NCBI GenBank assembly: GCA_964011275.1
Contig: CAXGOB010000011.1
Span: 18,175 to 82,174 of the forward strand
DNA from: UBA7328 sp002471345
GTDB taxonomy: Bacteria > Bacteroidota > Bacteroidia > Chitinophagales > Saprospiraceae
Direction: 5' to 3'
DNA length: 64,000 nucleotides
Every line of letters begins with the position of its first letter. Position 1 is the stretch's first letter. Positions 7,377 through 16,775 of the stretch are shown piece by piece. The notes below the pieces were generated by a model, which was given only the letters and a program-made list of their open reading frames with translations, did not search any database and was not told the origin of the DNA. The position numbers were made by a program, and so were the translations under genes.

Positions 7377-9593
7377 ATGAAACCTCATTGGATTACTAAG
7401 ATTTTTTTCTTTTTAGTATTACTTCTTGTTTCTGAAGTAAATGCACAACATTCTGTTGCACGACAATGGAATGAAGCTACTCTAGACGCTATCAGAAATG
7501 ATTTTGCAAGACCTACAGTACATGCTCGAAACCTCTTTCATATCTCTATTGCTATGTATGAATGTTGGGCTGCGTATGATGAGATAGCAGAGCAATATAT
7601 GTTAGGTAGAGATATTAATGGATTTAACACTCCTTTTGCTGAAATTCCCGTGCCCGAGGATATAAAAAGTGCGCAAGAAGAGGCAATGAGTTTTGCAGCG
7701 TTTAGAATAATCTTCCATCGTTATAGAAATTCACCAGGAAGATTTGATATTCTTTTTGATGCTGATAATTTGATGAAAGAATTAGGATATGATTCTAATA
7801 TCACAGATACCACTTATCAATCCGGTGTGCCTGCCCATTTAGGTAATTATATTGCTGCTAAGGTTATAGAATATGGACTCCAGGATGGTGCTAATGAGAG
7901 TGAATTTTATGACAATAGGTTTTATGAGCCTGTGAACCCTCCAATGTTTATTCAGGGCAATGGTAACCCCGATATTGTTGACCTCAATCGATGGCAACCA
8001 TTATCACTTAGTGTTTTTATAGATCAAAGTGGTAATGAAATTATTGGTAACACTCCTGAATTTTTGGGCCCTGAATGGGGTGCAGTCGCGCCGTTTGCCT
8101 TAAAGGGTGAACAATTGACTGAATATGAGCGAGATGGTTTTACCTACAATGTATATTTTGATCCAGGTGCTCCAGTACTTCTAAGTGATGAAGGAACTGA
8201 TCCATCATCAGAGGCATATAAATGGGGTAATAGTCTTGTGAGTATTTGGGGATCACATCTTGATCCTGAAGACGGTGCGATGATTGATATATCTCCAGGA
8301 TCTATTGGGAATTTTAATATTGACAATTTTCCTACTTCTTTTGAAGATTATGATTCTTTTTACAATTTCACAGAAGGGGGTGATGCCAGTGAAGGGCATA
8401 ATAGTAATCCTAAGACTGGAGAGCCATATGAACCGAATGTTGTAAAAAGAGCAGACTATGCCCGTGTTTTGGCAGAATTCTGGGCAGATGGCCCTGATTC
8501 AGAGACTCCACCAGGACATTGGTTTACTATTCACAATACAATAACTGATCATCCCGATTTCGAAAGAAAGTTTCAAGGAGAAGGAGAATTATTAGATACA
8601 TTAGAATGGGATGTCAAGCTGTACCTGACTCTAGGGGGAGCTATGCACGATTGTGCAATTGCAGCTTGGGGAATAAAAGGATGGTATGACTATATCAGAC
8701 CTGTATCAGCGATAAGGGGAATAGCGGAATTAGGACAAAGTTCTGATGAAAATGCACCTAATTATAATCCGAGAGGATTAAAACTCATTGAAGGATTTAT
8801 AGAACAAGTGTCAGAAAGTGACACCCTTGCTGGTGATAGCCTGGAGCATGTAGGAAAGATTAAATTGTATTCTTGGAAAGGCCCAGACTATATAGAGAAC
8901 CCTTCAATTGATGTAGCTGGTGTAGATTGGATACTTGCTGAAAACTGGTGGCCATATCAGAGACCTACTTTTGTTACCCCTCCTTTTGCAGGATATGTTT
9001 CAGGGCATTCTACTTTTTCAAGAGCTGCTGCTGAAGTATTGACCATCTTTACAGGAGATCCGTTCTTCCCTGGTGGAATTGGGGAATTCATTGCTGAAAA
9101 AAATAGATTTTTAGTTTTTGAAGAAGGTCCTTCAGAAGATGTAAAATTGCAATGGGCAACCTACAGAGATGCCTCTGACCAAACCAGTCTTTCTCGAATA
9201 TGGGGTGGTATTCATCCACCAATTGATGATATACCTGGCAGGATAATAGGAGAAAAGATAGGAATTCAAAGTTTTAATAAAGCAAAGCGCTACTTTGATG
9301 GGACGGTTGTATCTACTAATGAAGTGGAAATAGACCAATCTCAAATATTAAGTGTAACTCCGAATCCGGTTCAAAAGGGAATGGGTTTTTCTGTGAATTA
9401 TAGTTCCGAATATCGAAAAGTGAAGTTAGAATTGTTGGACATTATGGGCAGACGAGTCTATAGTCATGATCTTAATAATGAAGAGCTAGAACATGGGCAA
9501 TTTACTATTCCAACGCATTTACAGAGTGGGATATATGTGCTATCTGTAAAATCTGGCAATAAGATTGCTACTAGAAAGATAGAAGTGTATTAA
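7377..9593 (+). CDS. Vanadium-dependent haloperoxidase with T9SS sorting tail
   Basis: This PAP2-superfamily protein (738 residues) has a signal peptide (IFFFLVLLLVSEVNA then Q) and every vanadate-binding motif: K-x6-RP (KGWYDYIRP, from about residue 434), SGHS (from about 542) and SR-x5-H-x3-D (SRIWGGIHPPIDD, about 605-617). These suggest oxidation of halides by peroxide, although some family members are phosphatases. The C-terminus (VTPNPV... to the final IEVY) is a T9SS Por-secretion tail, so the protein is probably secreted or surface-attached. The ATG at 7377 is chosen because earlier in-frame starts put extra sequence ahead of a clean signal peptide. Confidence 0.9.
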   Translation: MKPHWITKIFFFLVLLLVSEVNAQHSVARQWNEATLDAIRNDFARPTVHARNLFHISIAMYECWAAYDEIAEQYMLGRDINGFNTPFAEIPVPEDIKSAQEEAMSFAAFRIIFHRYRNSPGRFDILFDADNLMKELGYDSNITDTTYQSGVPAHLGNYIAAKVIEYGLQDGANESEFYDNRFYEPVNPPMFIQGNGNPDIVDLNRWQPLSLSVFIDQSGNEIIGNTPEFLGPEWGAVAPFALKGEQLTEYERDGFTYNVYFDPGAPVLLSDEGTDPSSEAYKWGNSLVSIWGSHLDPEDGAMIDISPGSIGNFNIDNFPTSFEDYDSFYNFTEGGDASEGHNSNPKTGEPYEPNVVKRADYARVLAEFWADGPDSETPPGHWFTIHNTITDHPDFERKFQGEGELLDTLEWDVKLYLTLGGAMHDCAIAAWGIKGWYDYIRPVSAIRGIAELGQSSDENAPNYNPRGLKLIEGFIEQVSESDTLAGDSLEHVGKIKLYSWKGPDYIENPSIDVAGVDWILAENWWPYQRPTFVTPPFAGYVSGHSTFSRAAAEVLTIFTGDPFFPGGIGEFIAEKNRFLVFEEGPSEDVKLQWATYRDASDQTSLSRIWGGIHPPIDDIPGRIIGEKIGIQSFNKAKRYFDGTVVSTNEVEIDQSQILSVTPNPVQKGMGFSVNYSSEYRKVKLELLDIMGRRVYSHDLNNEELEHGQFTIPTHLQSGIYVLSVKSGNKIATRKIEVY

Positions 9594-9596
9594 TGA

Positions 9597-11276
9597 ATGA
9601 CAAATAAAGGACCTTCTAGAGCACAAATATCTCGAGCTGCCATCCAAAGGCTCTATATTGCTATGAGACACCTCTTCATAAGAGGCCATTACAAACCTTT
9701 AGGTACTTCAGGGGAAGCTATGATGGAAGCAATGCTAGCTCTCAAGCCTGAAATCTATGGATCAATTGCGGATAAAGAAAAGGTAGAAATTGGAGGATTA
9801 TTATACGTATTCCAAAGATTGCCTGTAGGAATCGAGCAATGTAGATTTATAAAACTAATAGCTAAAGAAGGGCTGGAGACTTCAGATTTTAAGCCAATAG
9901 TCCCAGCAAAAAGAAGAAGAAATTGCTATCGTATAGATGAAGAGCAAATGTACATTGAAATGACACGAGGCAAGAGCGATATCTATGATGTTCTCACTCA
10001 CTTGACATTTCTATATATCGAAGCAGAAAAGATCAGAAGTAATGGAATGGATAGTAAAAACAGACCCAACAGGTCGTGGCTGCAATTGCAACAAATTATT
10101 CAAAAAATTCAGTCGAAAAAGAAATTTGATCACGAAGTAGCTACTACATATTTAAGTGTTCTGTTAGGAAGAAATTTTAATGAAACATTATCTGCAGTAA
10201 AGGATTTTGATAAAAGTGAAGGTGTTAATTCTCTTTTTGAATTGGTATATGGACTAGGTAAGAAGAGCTTCGAAGAGTTTTTTGATAAAAATGATAGAGA
10301 AATTAGCTTTTCATCAAGCTTAAGGGAGAGATTAGGACATCATATTTATGGAGAATTATGGGCAAATAATATTAAAAGTGTATTACATGAGCACGGATGG
10401 TTAGAGAGTGACATTCATGTGATAAGTGCTAATATGCATAGTGTCCTCAATACGCTTTTTGCAAAGGCAGCTCTTGGTAAAAGGTATGTCAATAAATCTT
10501 TAGAAGAAGTTGCAACAGTTTTGAGTTCTGCATCTTCAGACAAATTGCAGAACACTATTCTTAAATACGCCAAGTCACATGGACTTGAACAATTGGAAGA
10601 TGCTTCAGGAGCAAATATATCCGTTCAAATAATAGATTGTGGATCAATAGATAATCAACTGCTTCCTCAAGAAGTAAAATCAAATAGTGATTCATCAAAA
10701 CATAAAGTCATCATTGTGATGGATTATGCTTTTGGCGAACAAGCCTACGAAGTAATGGATGAATTGCTTAAACCATATGAACAAAATGACGACCGTCTTT
10801 CGATTAATGTGGTCTCTGTAAGCATTATGGGAAAAGCAGGAATCTTAGAAGGAGGAAAAGGTGACATCATGATTCCTACGGCTCATATATTTGAAGGTTC
10901 AGCTGATAATTATCCAATTGATAACAAATTAGATTCTAAGGATTTCGAAAATCAAGGCCTTGGTGTATACGAAGGGCCTATGATTACAGTACTTGGAACA
11001 TCTCTTCAAAACAAAGACATTTTGAGATATTTTCTAAAATCCTCGTGGAAAGCAGTAGGGTTAGAAATGGAAGGGGCTCATTATCAAAAAGCCATTCAGG
11101 CTGCGTCCAAAATCAGAAAAAGTGTATCTGAAAACATTGAACTTTCTTATGCTTATTATGCATCTGATAATCCTTTGGAAACTGGAAGCACTTTGGCATC
11201 AGGAAGCCTTGGAGCAGATGGTGTAAAACCAACTTATATGATCACGTCCAAGATCCTCTCTAACATACTGTCCTAA
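9597..11276 (+). CDS. DUF6909-like protein with nucleosidase-like C-terminus
   Basis: This 559-residue cytosolic protein has no signal or membrane segment. I recognise the N-terminus (QRLYIAMRHLFIRGHYKPLG) as a conserved Bacteroidota family, probably DUF6909. The C-terminal half (residues about 370-559) resembles a nucleoside phosphorylase/nucleosidase fold: VIIVMDYAFGEQ, IMGKAGILEGGKGDIMIP, then VGLEMEGAHY, which recalls the substrate-binding Met-Glu of MTA/SAH nucleosidases and PNPs. Function is not known. It starts three bases after the haloperoxidase stop, so they are co-transcribed. Confidence 0.6.
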   Translation: MTNKGPSRAQISRAAIQRLYIAMRHLFIRGHYKPLGTSGEAMMEAMLALKPEIYGSIADKEKVEIGGLLYVFQRLPVGIEQCRFIKLIAKEGLETSDFKPIVPAKRRRNCYRIDEEQMYIEMTRGKSDIYDVLTHLTFLYIEAEKIRSNGMDSKNRPNRSWLQLQQIIQKIQSKKKFDHEVATTYLSVLLGRNFNETLSAVKDFDKSEGVNSLFELVYGLGKKSFEEFFDKNDREISFSSSLRERLGHHIYGELWANNIKSVLHEHGWLESDIHVISANMHSVLNTLFAKAALGKRYVNKSLEEVATVLSSASSDKLQNTILKYAKSHGLEQLEDASGANISVQIIDCGSIDNQLLPQEVKSNSDSSKHKVIIVMDYAFGEQAYEVMDELLKPYEQNDDRLSINVVSVSIMGKAGILEGGKGDIMIPTAHIFEGSADNYPIDNKLDSKDFENQGLGVYEGPMITVLGTSLQNKDILRYFLKSSWKAVGLEMEGAHYQKAIQAASKIRKSVSENIELSYAYYASDNPLETGSTLASGSLGADGVKPTYMITSKILSNILS

Positions 11277-11412
11277 AAGATCAAATAATCCGCTTAATTA
11301 TAATGCCTTCGTTTTCACAATAATTAATGGATTTAGGAATCAATTCCTTGGTCTATTGACTCATATTGTGACTTTCATCCTCTTTACTACGTCTTATAAA
11401 TGGTAAAACAAG

Positions 11413-11443
11413 ATGCCAACTACTAAGTTCGGCATTTGCTTTT
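11413..11443 (+). terminator. Possible terminator hairpin in a gene-free stretch
   Basis: ATGCCAACT pairs with AGTTCGGCAT (one bulged C, 4-nt loop) and is followed by TTGCTTTT. It lies 136 bp past the DUF6909-like gene and may end that operon. The whole gap 11277-11621 holds no ORF that I can support; its right part should hold the promoter of the DUF1508 gene. Confidence 0.45.
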
Positions 11444-11621
11444 GTCAATTAGTCTACATTGGAATTGTAGTGGAGACATTCATCAAAGCAAAATTATTTT
11501 CTGCAAAGGTGATGAATCTGTTTCCAAAACAGAGTCTAAATAGCGGCCACATTGATTTCTAATTGACCCCAAATTACCAACCTGACTTCAGGACTTATAA
11601 AACGATTAAATCTGGTTGATT

Positions 11622-14600
11622 ATGAAATTAAGAAAATTTAAAAGGGGAGATAACTTCTTCTTCCAAATGCTCAATGATGCAAGTGAGGTAATTCTAGAAA
11701 GCCAAGCCTATACTAGTAAAGATGACCGAGACAAAGGCATCGAATCAGTTAAAGTAAATATCAAAAATACAGATCGTTACAAAGCGATGACTGAAGGAGA
11801 TAAACACTTCTTTATTCTCCGTGCGGGAAATAACCAAGAGGTTGCCAGATCTGTGAGATACGACTCTAATGCAGATATGAAGAGTGCCATCTCATATGTA
11901 CAAGGTGAATCATCAGATGAAGGAGAATATTCTACTGATGGAGTTACCGATGATTACAAGCCCATTGCATATTATGAAGAGAGATCAAAGGGTGTCAAAG
12001 ACGGTTTTGTCAAATTCTATGCGGATGGAGAATCTTACTTTTCCTATAAGATTGATGGAGTAGTATACATGATCAGCGAAGGCTACAAGTCAGAATCGTC
12101 AAGGGATAATGGAATTGCTTCCGTCAAAAAGAATATGGTGATAGATGAGAGGTATGAATTTAAACAACATGAAAACGGATCATACTATTTCAACCTAAAA
12201 GCTGGTAATCATCAAGAGATTGCAACGAGTAGATGGTTAGACGATGAAGGCCTTAGAGCTTGGGTAGTTGGAAAGCTAAATGGAAAAGGAGGGGGAACAG
12301 ATCCGGGAGGAACAAATGCTAAACCAGCACCTAAAAAGAAACGTAAAAAGAGAGATAAGAAACCGAAAGTAGAAAAGGTAATAGTATCTACAGGGTCATA
12401 CCCTTGTAATGACATCACTTATCAAGTATTCAAAAGTGGTAATGATAAATTTTATTTTACTTACCGTGATGCAAATGAAAAAGCGATACTAATTAGTAAC
12501 AACATCAGAGGCTTTAATTCTGAGGCAGATATCAACCCTATCCTTGCTGCAATAGCTGCTAATGGATCTAAAGCAGATCGTTTTGAGGTAAAAACTACCG
12601 TAAATGATAAGTTTTACTACTATCTCAAAAATGATGAAGGTAAGAACATAGGAAAAAGTTTCTTTTTTGATACGCAAGAAGAAATGAAGGCCACAATGAA
12701 ATTATTTGATTGTGGATTGGCCGTAAGTGGTGGTGTTTCTAAAGTTGCTGCTGTGGCATCACATTCTGCTGCTGTTTCTAAATCAGAAAAAGTAGAAGAC
12801 GATTATCTAGCCTGTAAAGTATATCAGTCACACATAAGTGATAAACATTCAAAGCATAAAGACTTTGTTGTATTCACTGAAGGCGATGAACACTACTTTG
12901 CATGGGTCAATGGCAATGATATCGTAATGAGATCAGAAGGCTATACAACAGAGAAAGCAAGAGAGAATGGGATTGAGTCTGTGATAAAGAATAGAGAGAT
13001 TGAGAAAAGATTTTCTGTGGACAAGAAGATGGGTTATTTCTTTACTGTACTCAAAGCAGGTAATCATCAAGAGATAGCAAGAAGTTGCCCTGAAAAGGAC
13101 AGAGAACGGGCTATGTTTTGGTTCCCAAGTTCAATAAAGAAAAGAAACGAAAAAGTCGAAGCTGCAGCAGTTGCTACAGCAAAACCAGAAAAGAGAGAGG
13201 ATGATTATTTGCATTGCAGCTATTACGAGAAGAAAGAAAGATCTAATAAATATTCGGAATTCAGTGTTTTTGAAAGAAAAGGCGAATTCTATTTTGCCTT
13301 GTTAGATGATAACGGAGAAGTGGTATTGAGAAGTGAAGGGTACAAAAGTGAGAAGGGAAGAGAAAATGGTATCCAGTCTGTGATTAAGAACAGGGAGATA
13401 GAGAAGAGATGGAGCGTAGAAGAAAATAGAGGAGTTTATTTCCATGTCCTTAAAGCGGGTAATCACCAGGAAATTGGAAGAAGTTGTCCTATGAAAGATA
13501 AGCCCAAAGTGGCATTTATGTGGGGTTCTTGGGCAGCGGGTGTTGCTGCTGCGACGGCCATTGCAGCTACACCTAAAGCAAAGTCTACTATTACAAAGCC
13601 AAAAGATAAAGAAGATGATTATTTAGCTTGTAAAGAATATGAAGGGAAACCTGTAAATGACAAGCAAAATAACGTTGCACTATTTAAACATGGAGGTGAT
13701 GGTCAATACTACTTTGCATTATATAATGAAAGCCAGGATGTAAAACTAAGAAGTGAAGGCTTCGAATCCGCTCAAGAAAGAGATGAAGAGCTTTCTGGAG
13801 TGTTGAAATACCATGAAAATAAGGATATGTATAAACGTATCATTCGTGGTAAGTACTACATGGATGTTCTTTATGATAAAAATGGTAGAGAGGTGGGGCG
13901 TTCTTGTCTTAAAACTGAAAAGAAAGCAGTCCCCCTTGTTGCAGCTGGGACTGCGGTGGCTGCAGCTACTGGTGTAGCTGCTACACCAAAGAATAAAATT
14001 GTAGCCAGTGCAGTAGAAGCGGCCCTAGTGGTAGAAGAAACCTCTGGGGGGGGATTCAAATGGTGGTGGTTATTATTGCCTCTAATTCTTCTTCTAGGAT
14101 GGTTTCTTTGTAATAAGTGTCAAACGGAGGGCTCTATGGCAGAAAAATCTAAGGTGGAATTGAATGAAAATTCTCAGGAAGAAAAGGTTGCTGGTTTAGA
14201 GGAATCTGGAGTTGAGTCTAATGCAAGATCTCAGGAAGAAAAGGTTACTGGTTTAGAGGAATCTGATGTAGAGTCAAATACAAGGTCTCAGGGAGAAAAA
14301 GATGATGCAGTAGAAGAACATAAAAAAGTGGTCGCTGGAGAAGATACAACCTCTGCTGCAGGGTGTCAATGTGAATCTAGAAATATTTCAATATTCAATG
14401 TGCCATCTAGCGAGGCTATAAGTGTTGATAGATTAGGCACTTTACCAGAATTTGGAGACTCACATGGATTGACTCCGTCACAGTTCTACAGCAAGTTATC
14501 AGATAGATATAGAAGCAATAATGTAGATAGAGCGTATTTGGACTATGTATTTAGATCTATGGGATATCCTAATGGATTCAGTTCAGCTAATGCCTCATTG

Positions 14601-14786
14601 TTCTCTAATGTGACTTTAGATAGAGGTCAGAGCGGGTTACTTGGATTTGGAACTTATCATGGGTTTGCTCATCATGCTTTGAATACCTCAGAAAGGGATA
14701 GACGAGCATTCCTTATCCAGTCTGCAAATGGATGTGACGTACACTTTATGAAGACATGTGGAAACTACATGTTCTTTTGTGAATAA
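11622..14786 (+). CDS. Giant DUF1508 (YegP-like) repeat protein with one membrane segment
   Basis: This 1054-residue protein has six double modules of the DUF1508/YegP type, each with a core such as FYFALLDD...SEGYKSE...NGIxSV followed by YFxxLKAGNHQEIxRS. They start near residues 1, 110, 262, 393, 522 and 660 and are joined by Lys/Ala/Pro linkers. One membrane helix follows at about 814-832 (WWWLLLPLILLLGWFLC), then an acidic repeat segment and a distinct C-terminal domain of about 140 residues with several Cys. I chose the ATG at 11622; a TTG at 11616 is possible. Canonical YegP has only two half-modules. Function is unknown. Confidence 0.72.
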   Translation: MKLRKFKRGDNFFFQMLNDASEVILESQAYTSKDDRDKGIESVKVNIKNTDRYKAMTEGDKHFFILRAGNNQEVARSVRYDSNADMKSAISYVQGESSDEGEYSTDGVTDDYKPIAYYEERSKGVKDGFVKFYADGESYFSYKIDGVVYMISEGYKSESSRDNGIASVKKNMVIDERYEFKQHENGSYYFNLKAGNHQEIATSRWLDDEGLRAWVVGKLNGKGGGTDPGGTNAKPAPKKKRKKRDKKPKVEKVIVSTGSYPCNDITYQVFKSGNDKFYFTYRDANEKAILISNNIRGFNSEADINPILAAIAANGSKADRFEVKTTVNDKFYYYLKNDEGKNIGKSFFFDTQEEMKATMKLFDCGLAVSGGVSKVAAVASHSAAVSKSEKVEDDYLACKVYQSHISDKHSKHKDFVVFTEGDEHYFAWVNGNDIVMRSEGYTTEKARENGIESVIKNREIEKRFSVDKKMGYFFTVLKAGNHQEIARSCPEKDRERAMFWFPSSIKKRNEKVEAAAVATAKPEKREDDYLHCSYYEKKERSNKYSEFSVFERKGEFYFALLDDNGEVVLRSEGYKSEKGRENGIQSVIKNREIEKRWSVEENRGVYFHVLKAGNHQEIGRSCPMKDKPKVAFMWGSWAAGVAAATAIAATPKAKSTITKPKDKEDDYLACKEYEGKPVNDKQNNVALFKHGGDGQYYFALYNESQDVKLRSEGFESAQERDEELSGVLKYHENKDMYKRIIRGKYYMDVLYDKNGREVGRSCLKTEKKAVPLVAAGTAVAAATGVAATPKNKIVASAVEAALVVEETSGGGFKWWWLLLPLILLLGWFLCNKCQTEGSMAEKSKVELNENSQEEKVAGLEESGVESNARSQEEKVTGLEESDVESNTRSQGEKDDAVEEHKKVVAGEDTTSAAGCQCESRNISIFNVPSSEAISVDRLGTLPEFGDSHGLTPSQFYSKLSDRYRSNNVDRAYLDYVFRSMGYPNGFSSANASLFSNVTLDRGQSGLLGFGTYHGFAHHALNTSERDRRAFLIQSANGCDVHFMKTCGNYMFFCE
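14046..14053 (+). repeat. Homopolymeric G8 tract inside the DUF1508 gene
   Basis: Eight consecutive G residues encode part of TSGGGF, just ahead of the membrane helix. In this AT-rich genome a G8 run is a likely slippage site; a single-base change would remove the membrane anchor and the C-terminal domain. Phase variation is inference. Confidence 0.8.
14172..14297 (+). repeat. 57-bp coding tandem repeat, about 2.2 copies
   Basis: Two near-identical 57-bp units (14172-14228, 14229-14285) encode 19-residue blocks starting SQEEKV and ending in ESNAR or ESNTR, and a partial third unit (SQGEK) follows. They lie in the acidic stretch after the membrane helix of the DUF1508 protein, a likely place for copy-number change between strains. 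Confidence 0.85.
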
Positions 14787-14814
14787 ATACTTAATCAAGT
14801 ATTGATAATACTGA

Positions 14815-14845
14815 AGGGCGGCTTACATTGTAGGTTGCCCTTTTG
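14815..14845 (+). terminator. Terminator after the DUF1508 gene
   Basis: A long imperfect stem (AGGGCGGCTTAC pairing with GTAGGTTGCCCT, with G-T pairs, 3-nt loop) is followed by a short T-run. It lies 29 bp after the DUF1508 stop and before the convergent amidohydrolase. Confidence 0.7.
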
Positions 14846-14880
14846 TTATAAAAGAAGTAATTAGGAGGATGTATCACAAA

Positions 14881-16056
14881 TTAGATCAATCTTGAAGCAG
14901 ACAGTACATCACATAATTTATCTCCTCTGTTGTTTAACCCTTCCAATGCTACTAATCCAGGTTGTTTCCCTATTTCAATTGACCCCAGTTGATCATATCC
15001 TAGTGCCTCTGCACTATTGTAAGATGACCATCTAATTAATGTTTCGGTATCTAAGAAAGATTGAAAACGTTGAATAGTTTTTATCTCTTCCAGAATGGAA
15101 AGTTGCCAATTAGAAGAAAGACTATCGGTACCTACACCCATTTTTGCATTTGAGTCGATGAAAGTTTGATAATTAGGCAATTGGTTTTCAATAAAGAGAT
15201 TTGCATTTGGGCAAGTAATCCAATAAGTCTTATCATTCCAGTTTTGGGCAGCCTCAATGTCTCTTTTATCGCAAATCGTGTTATGAATGAATAAAGTCTT
15301 TAGATCAGAATCCATATGAGTAAGGGCATAGTCAATAGATGGCATCCCTGTTGCTTGAAATTGAGATAAATCCATTCCGAATCCATCATAAAAGTCTATG
15401 AGATCTCCTTTTTTGTTGATAAAAAATTGATTTTCATGTGGTGTTTCTTGATTGTGAATGCTTACAGTCTTTTGATCATTGTTCTGATCATTTATTAGAT
15501 TAAATAAGTTTTTTGAAACTGAATATGGTGCATGTGGAACACAGCTTCTCTTATTTTGGCCTTTCGTACTTTGATTATTATAGACTTCTAAATATTGATC
15601 AAGAGTATTTTGCGCTTCATCTTCTTGCAAGAAATCAAACATTTCTACGAATGTGTAGTAGCTTATTTTGCTAGAATCTTTAGTTGCGGCTGTATCTAAC
15701 TTATTAGAAATATCTCCTACGGCCACAATTCCATTTTGATACATTTCTTCATCTGCATTTTTTATAGCTTGTTGTATTTCTAATTCAGGAGAATCTCGGA
15801 GAGTCACCACAGAACGGATGAAAGGTATCAAGCCTGTACCTGTTGGCAATTTTCCTCTGAAATGAGATAACTCTAAATGACAATGTGCATTTACAAAACC
15901 AGGAACAATTGCCCCTTTTATTTCCATCACATCAGCAGTGACATTTGATTTATCTGTGATGTCTAAAATTGTACCATCATTATCTGTGACAATAACCTTT
16001 TTAGTAAGAGGCTTGCCAATATTTGTGAAAATTAATTCAGCCGAGAAGTATAGCAT
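14881..16056 (-). CDS. Amidohydrolase-superfamily deaminase (aminofutalosine/SAH deaminase-like)
   Basis: This 391-residue cytosolic hydrolase has the metal-binding HCHLE (GFVNAHCHLELSHFRG), further His ligands in SIHNQETPHENQ and FIHNTICD, and the Asp ligand in GVGTDSLSSN. It belongs to the amidohydrolase/chlorohydrolase group that includes aminofutalosine, adenosylhomocysteine and guanine deaminases. The layout resembles the Bacteroidota members thought to act in futalosine menaquinone synthesis, but no other mqn gene is in the window. The start is at the ATG at 16056. It probably has its own promoter in the gap up to 16160. Confidence 0.78.
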   Translation of the reverse strand: MLYFSAELIFTNIGKPLTKKVIVTDNDGTILDITDKSNVTADVMEIKGAIVPGFVNAHCHLELSHFRGKLPTGTGLIPFIRSVVTLRDSPELEIQQAIKNADEEMYQNGIVAVGDISNKLDTAATKDSSKISYYTFVEMFDFLQEDEAQNTLDQYLEVYNNQSTKGQNKRSCVPHAPYSVSKNLFNLINDQNNDQKTVSIHNQETPHENQFFINKKGDLIDFYDGFGMDLSQFQATGMPSIDYALTHMDSDLKTLFIHNTICDKRDIEAAQNWNDKTYWITCPNANLFIENQLPNYQTFIDSNAKMGVGTDSLSSNWQLSILEEIKTIQRFQSFLDTETLIRWSSYNSAEALGYDQLGSIEIGKQPGLVALEGLNNRGDKLCDVLSASRLI

Positions 16057-16075
16057 AAATGATCTTTAAATAAAA

Positions 16076-16116
16076 AAGTGATTTGAGATCCAAATAGTGG
16101 AATTCTCAAATCACTT
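16076..16116 (-). terminator. Terminator of the TlpA-like gene (minus strand)
   Basis: A 13-bp perfect inverted repeat (AAGTGATTTGAGA pairing with TCTCAAATCACTT, 15-nt loop) is followed on the minus strand by a T-run. It lies 44 bp beyond the TlpA-like stop, between it and the amidohydrolase start. Confidence 0.85.
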
Positions 16117-16160
16117 CCAAGTTAATAGTGACTTAATATATTTTTGTCTTGTAGGAAGGC

Positions 16161-16658
16161 TTATTTTCCTCCTTCTGTCATCGCAGCTATCTTTTTCTCG
16201 AGTTGCTCCTCATATCCTCTAAAATACCCTTGTTGCACAGATTTTACTTTTCCACTACCATCTACAAGAATAGAGTAGGGGATACCCCTGATTCCTAAAG
16301 CGTCTATCAATTCTTTCTTATTGTCATGTAAGAATGTGAATTCCCATCCATTTTTATCGAACATCGCTTTTGCATTCTTAAGCATAGGAGGTATATCTAC
16401 ACTTGCAGCGACTATCTCTAAATCATATTTTTCTTTCCAATCGTCGTATACTTTATCCAGGGCTGATAGCTCCATTCTACATGGTCCGCACCAAGTTGCC
16501 CATAGACTTATCAATTTCGGTTTGCCGTTTTGGGTGTATTCTTGGATTTCTACGGCTTCTCCATCTTTTGTATTGAGATTAGCTTTTGGAACTTCTTTTA
16601 TTTGACCAAAAAGAGTGACACTAACAAGAAGGAATAATGCAGAGATAAAAAACTTCAT
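16161..16658 (-). CDS. TlpA/ResA-like thioredoxin family protein, exported
   Basis: This protein (165 residues) has a signal peptide (MKFFISALFLLVSVTLFGQ) and a thioredoxin fold with the active site WATWCGPC (Cys57 and Cys60) and a cis-Pro in GIRGIPYSILVDGSG. Such redoxins reduce disulfides or apocytochromes in the periplasm. An in-frame ATG at 16682 would add eight polar residues and spoil the signal peptide, so 16658 is chosen. It is monocistronic, ended by the 16076-16116 hairpin. Confidence 0.88.
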   Translation of the reverse strand: MKFFISALFLLVSVTLFGQIKEVPKANLNTKDGEAVEIQEYTQNGKPKLISLWATWCGPCRMELSALDKVYDDWKEKYDLEIVAASVDIPPMLKNAKAMFDKNGWEFTFLHDNKKELIDALGIRGIPYSILVDGSGKVKSVQQGYFRGYEEQLEKKIAAMTEGGK

Positions 16659-16775
16659 ATTGTTTTCTTTTTTTAAAGACATAAGAGTAATAGATTATTC
16701 CCGGTTGTAGCCTTACTTTAACCTATGATTAACGCCCATTCTTTTATTTATGGTGTATTGATATCAAAATGTGGT

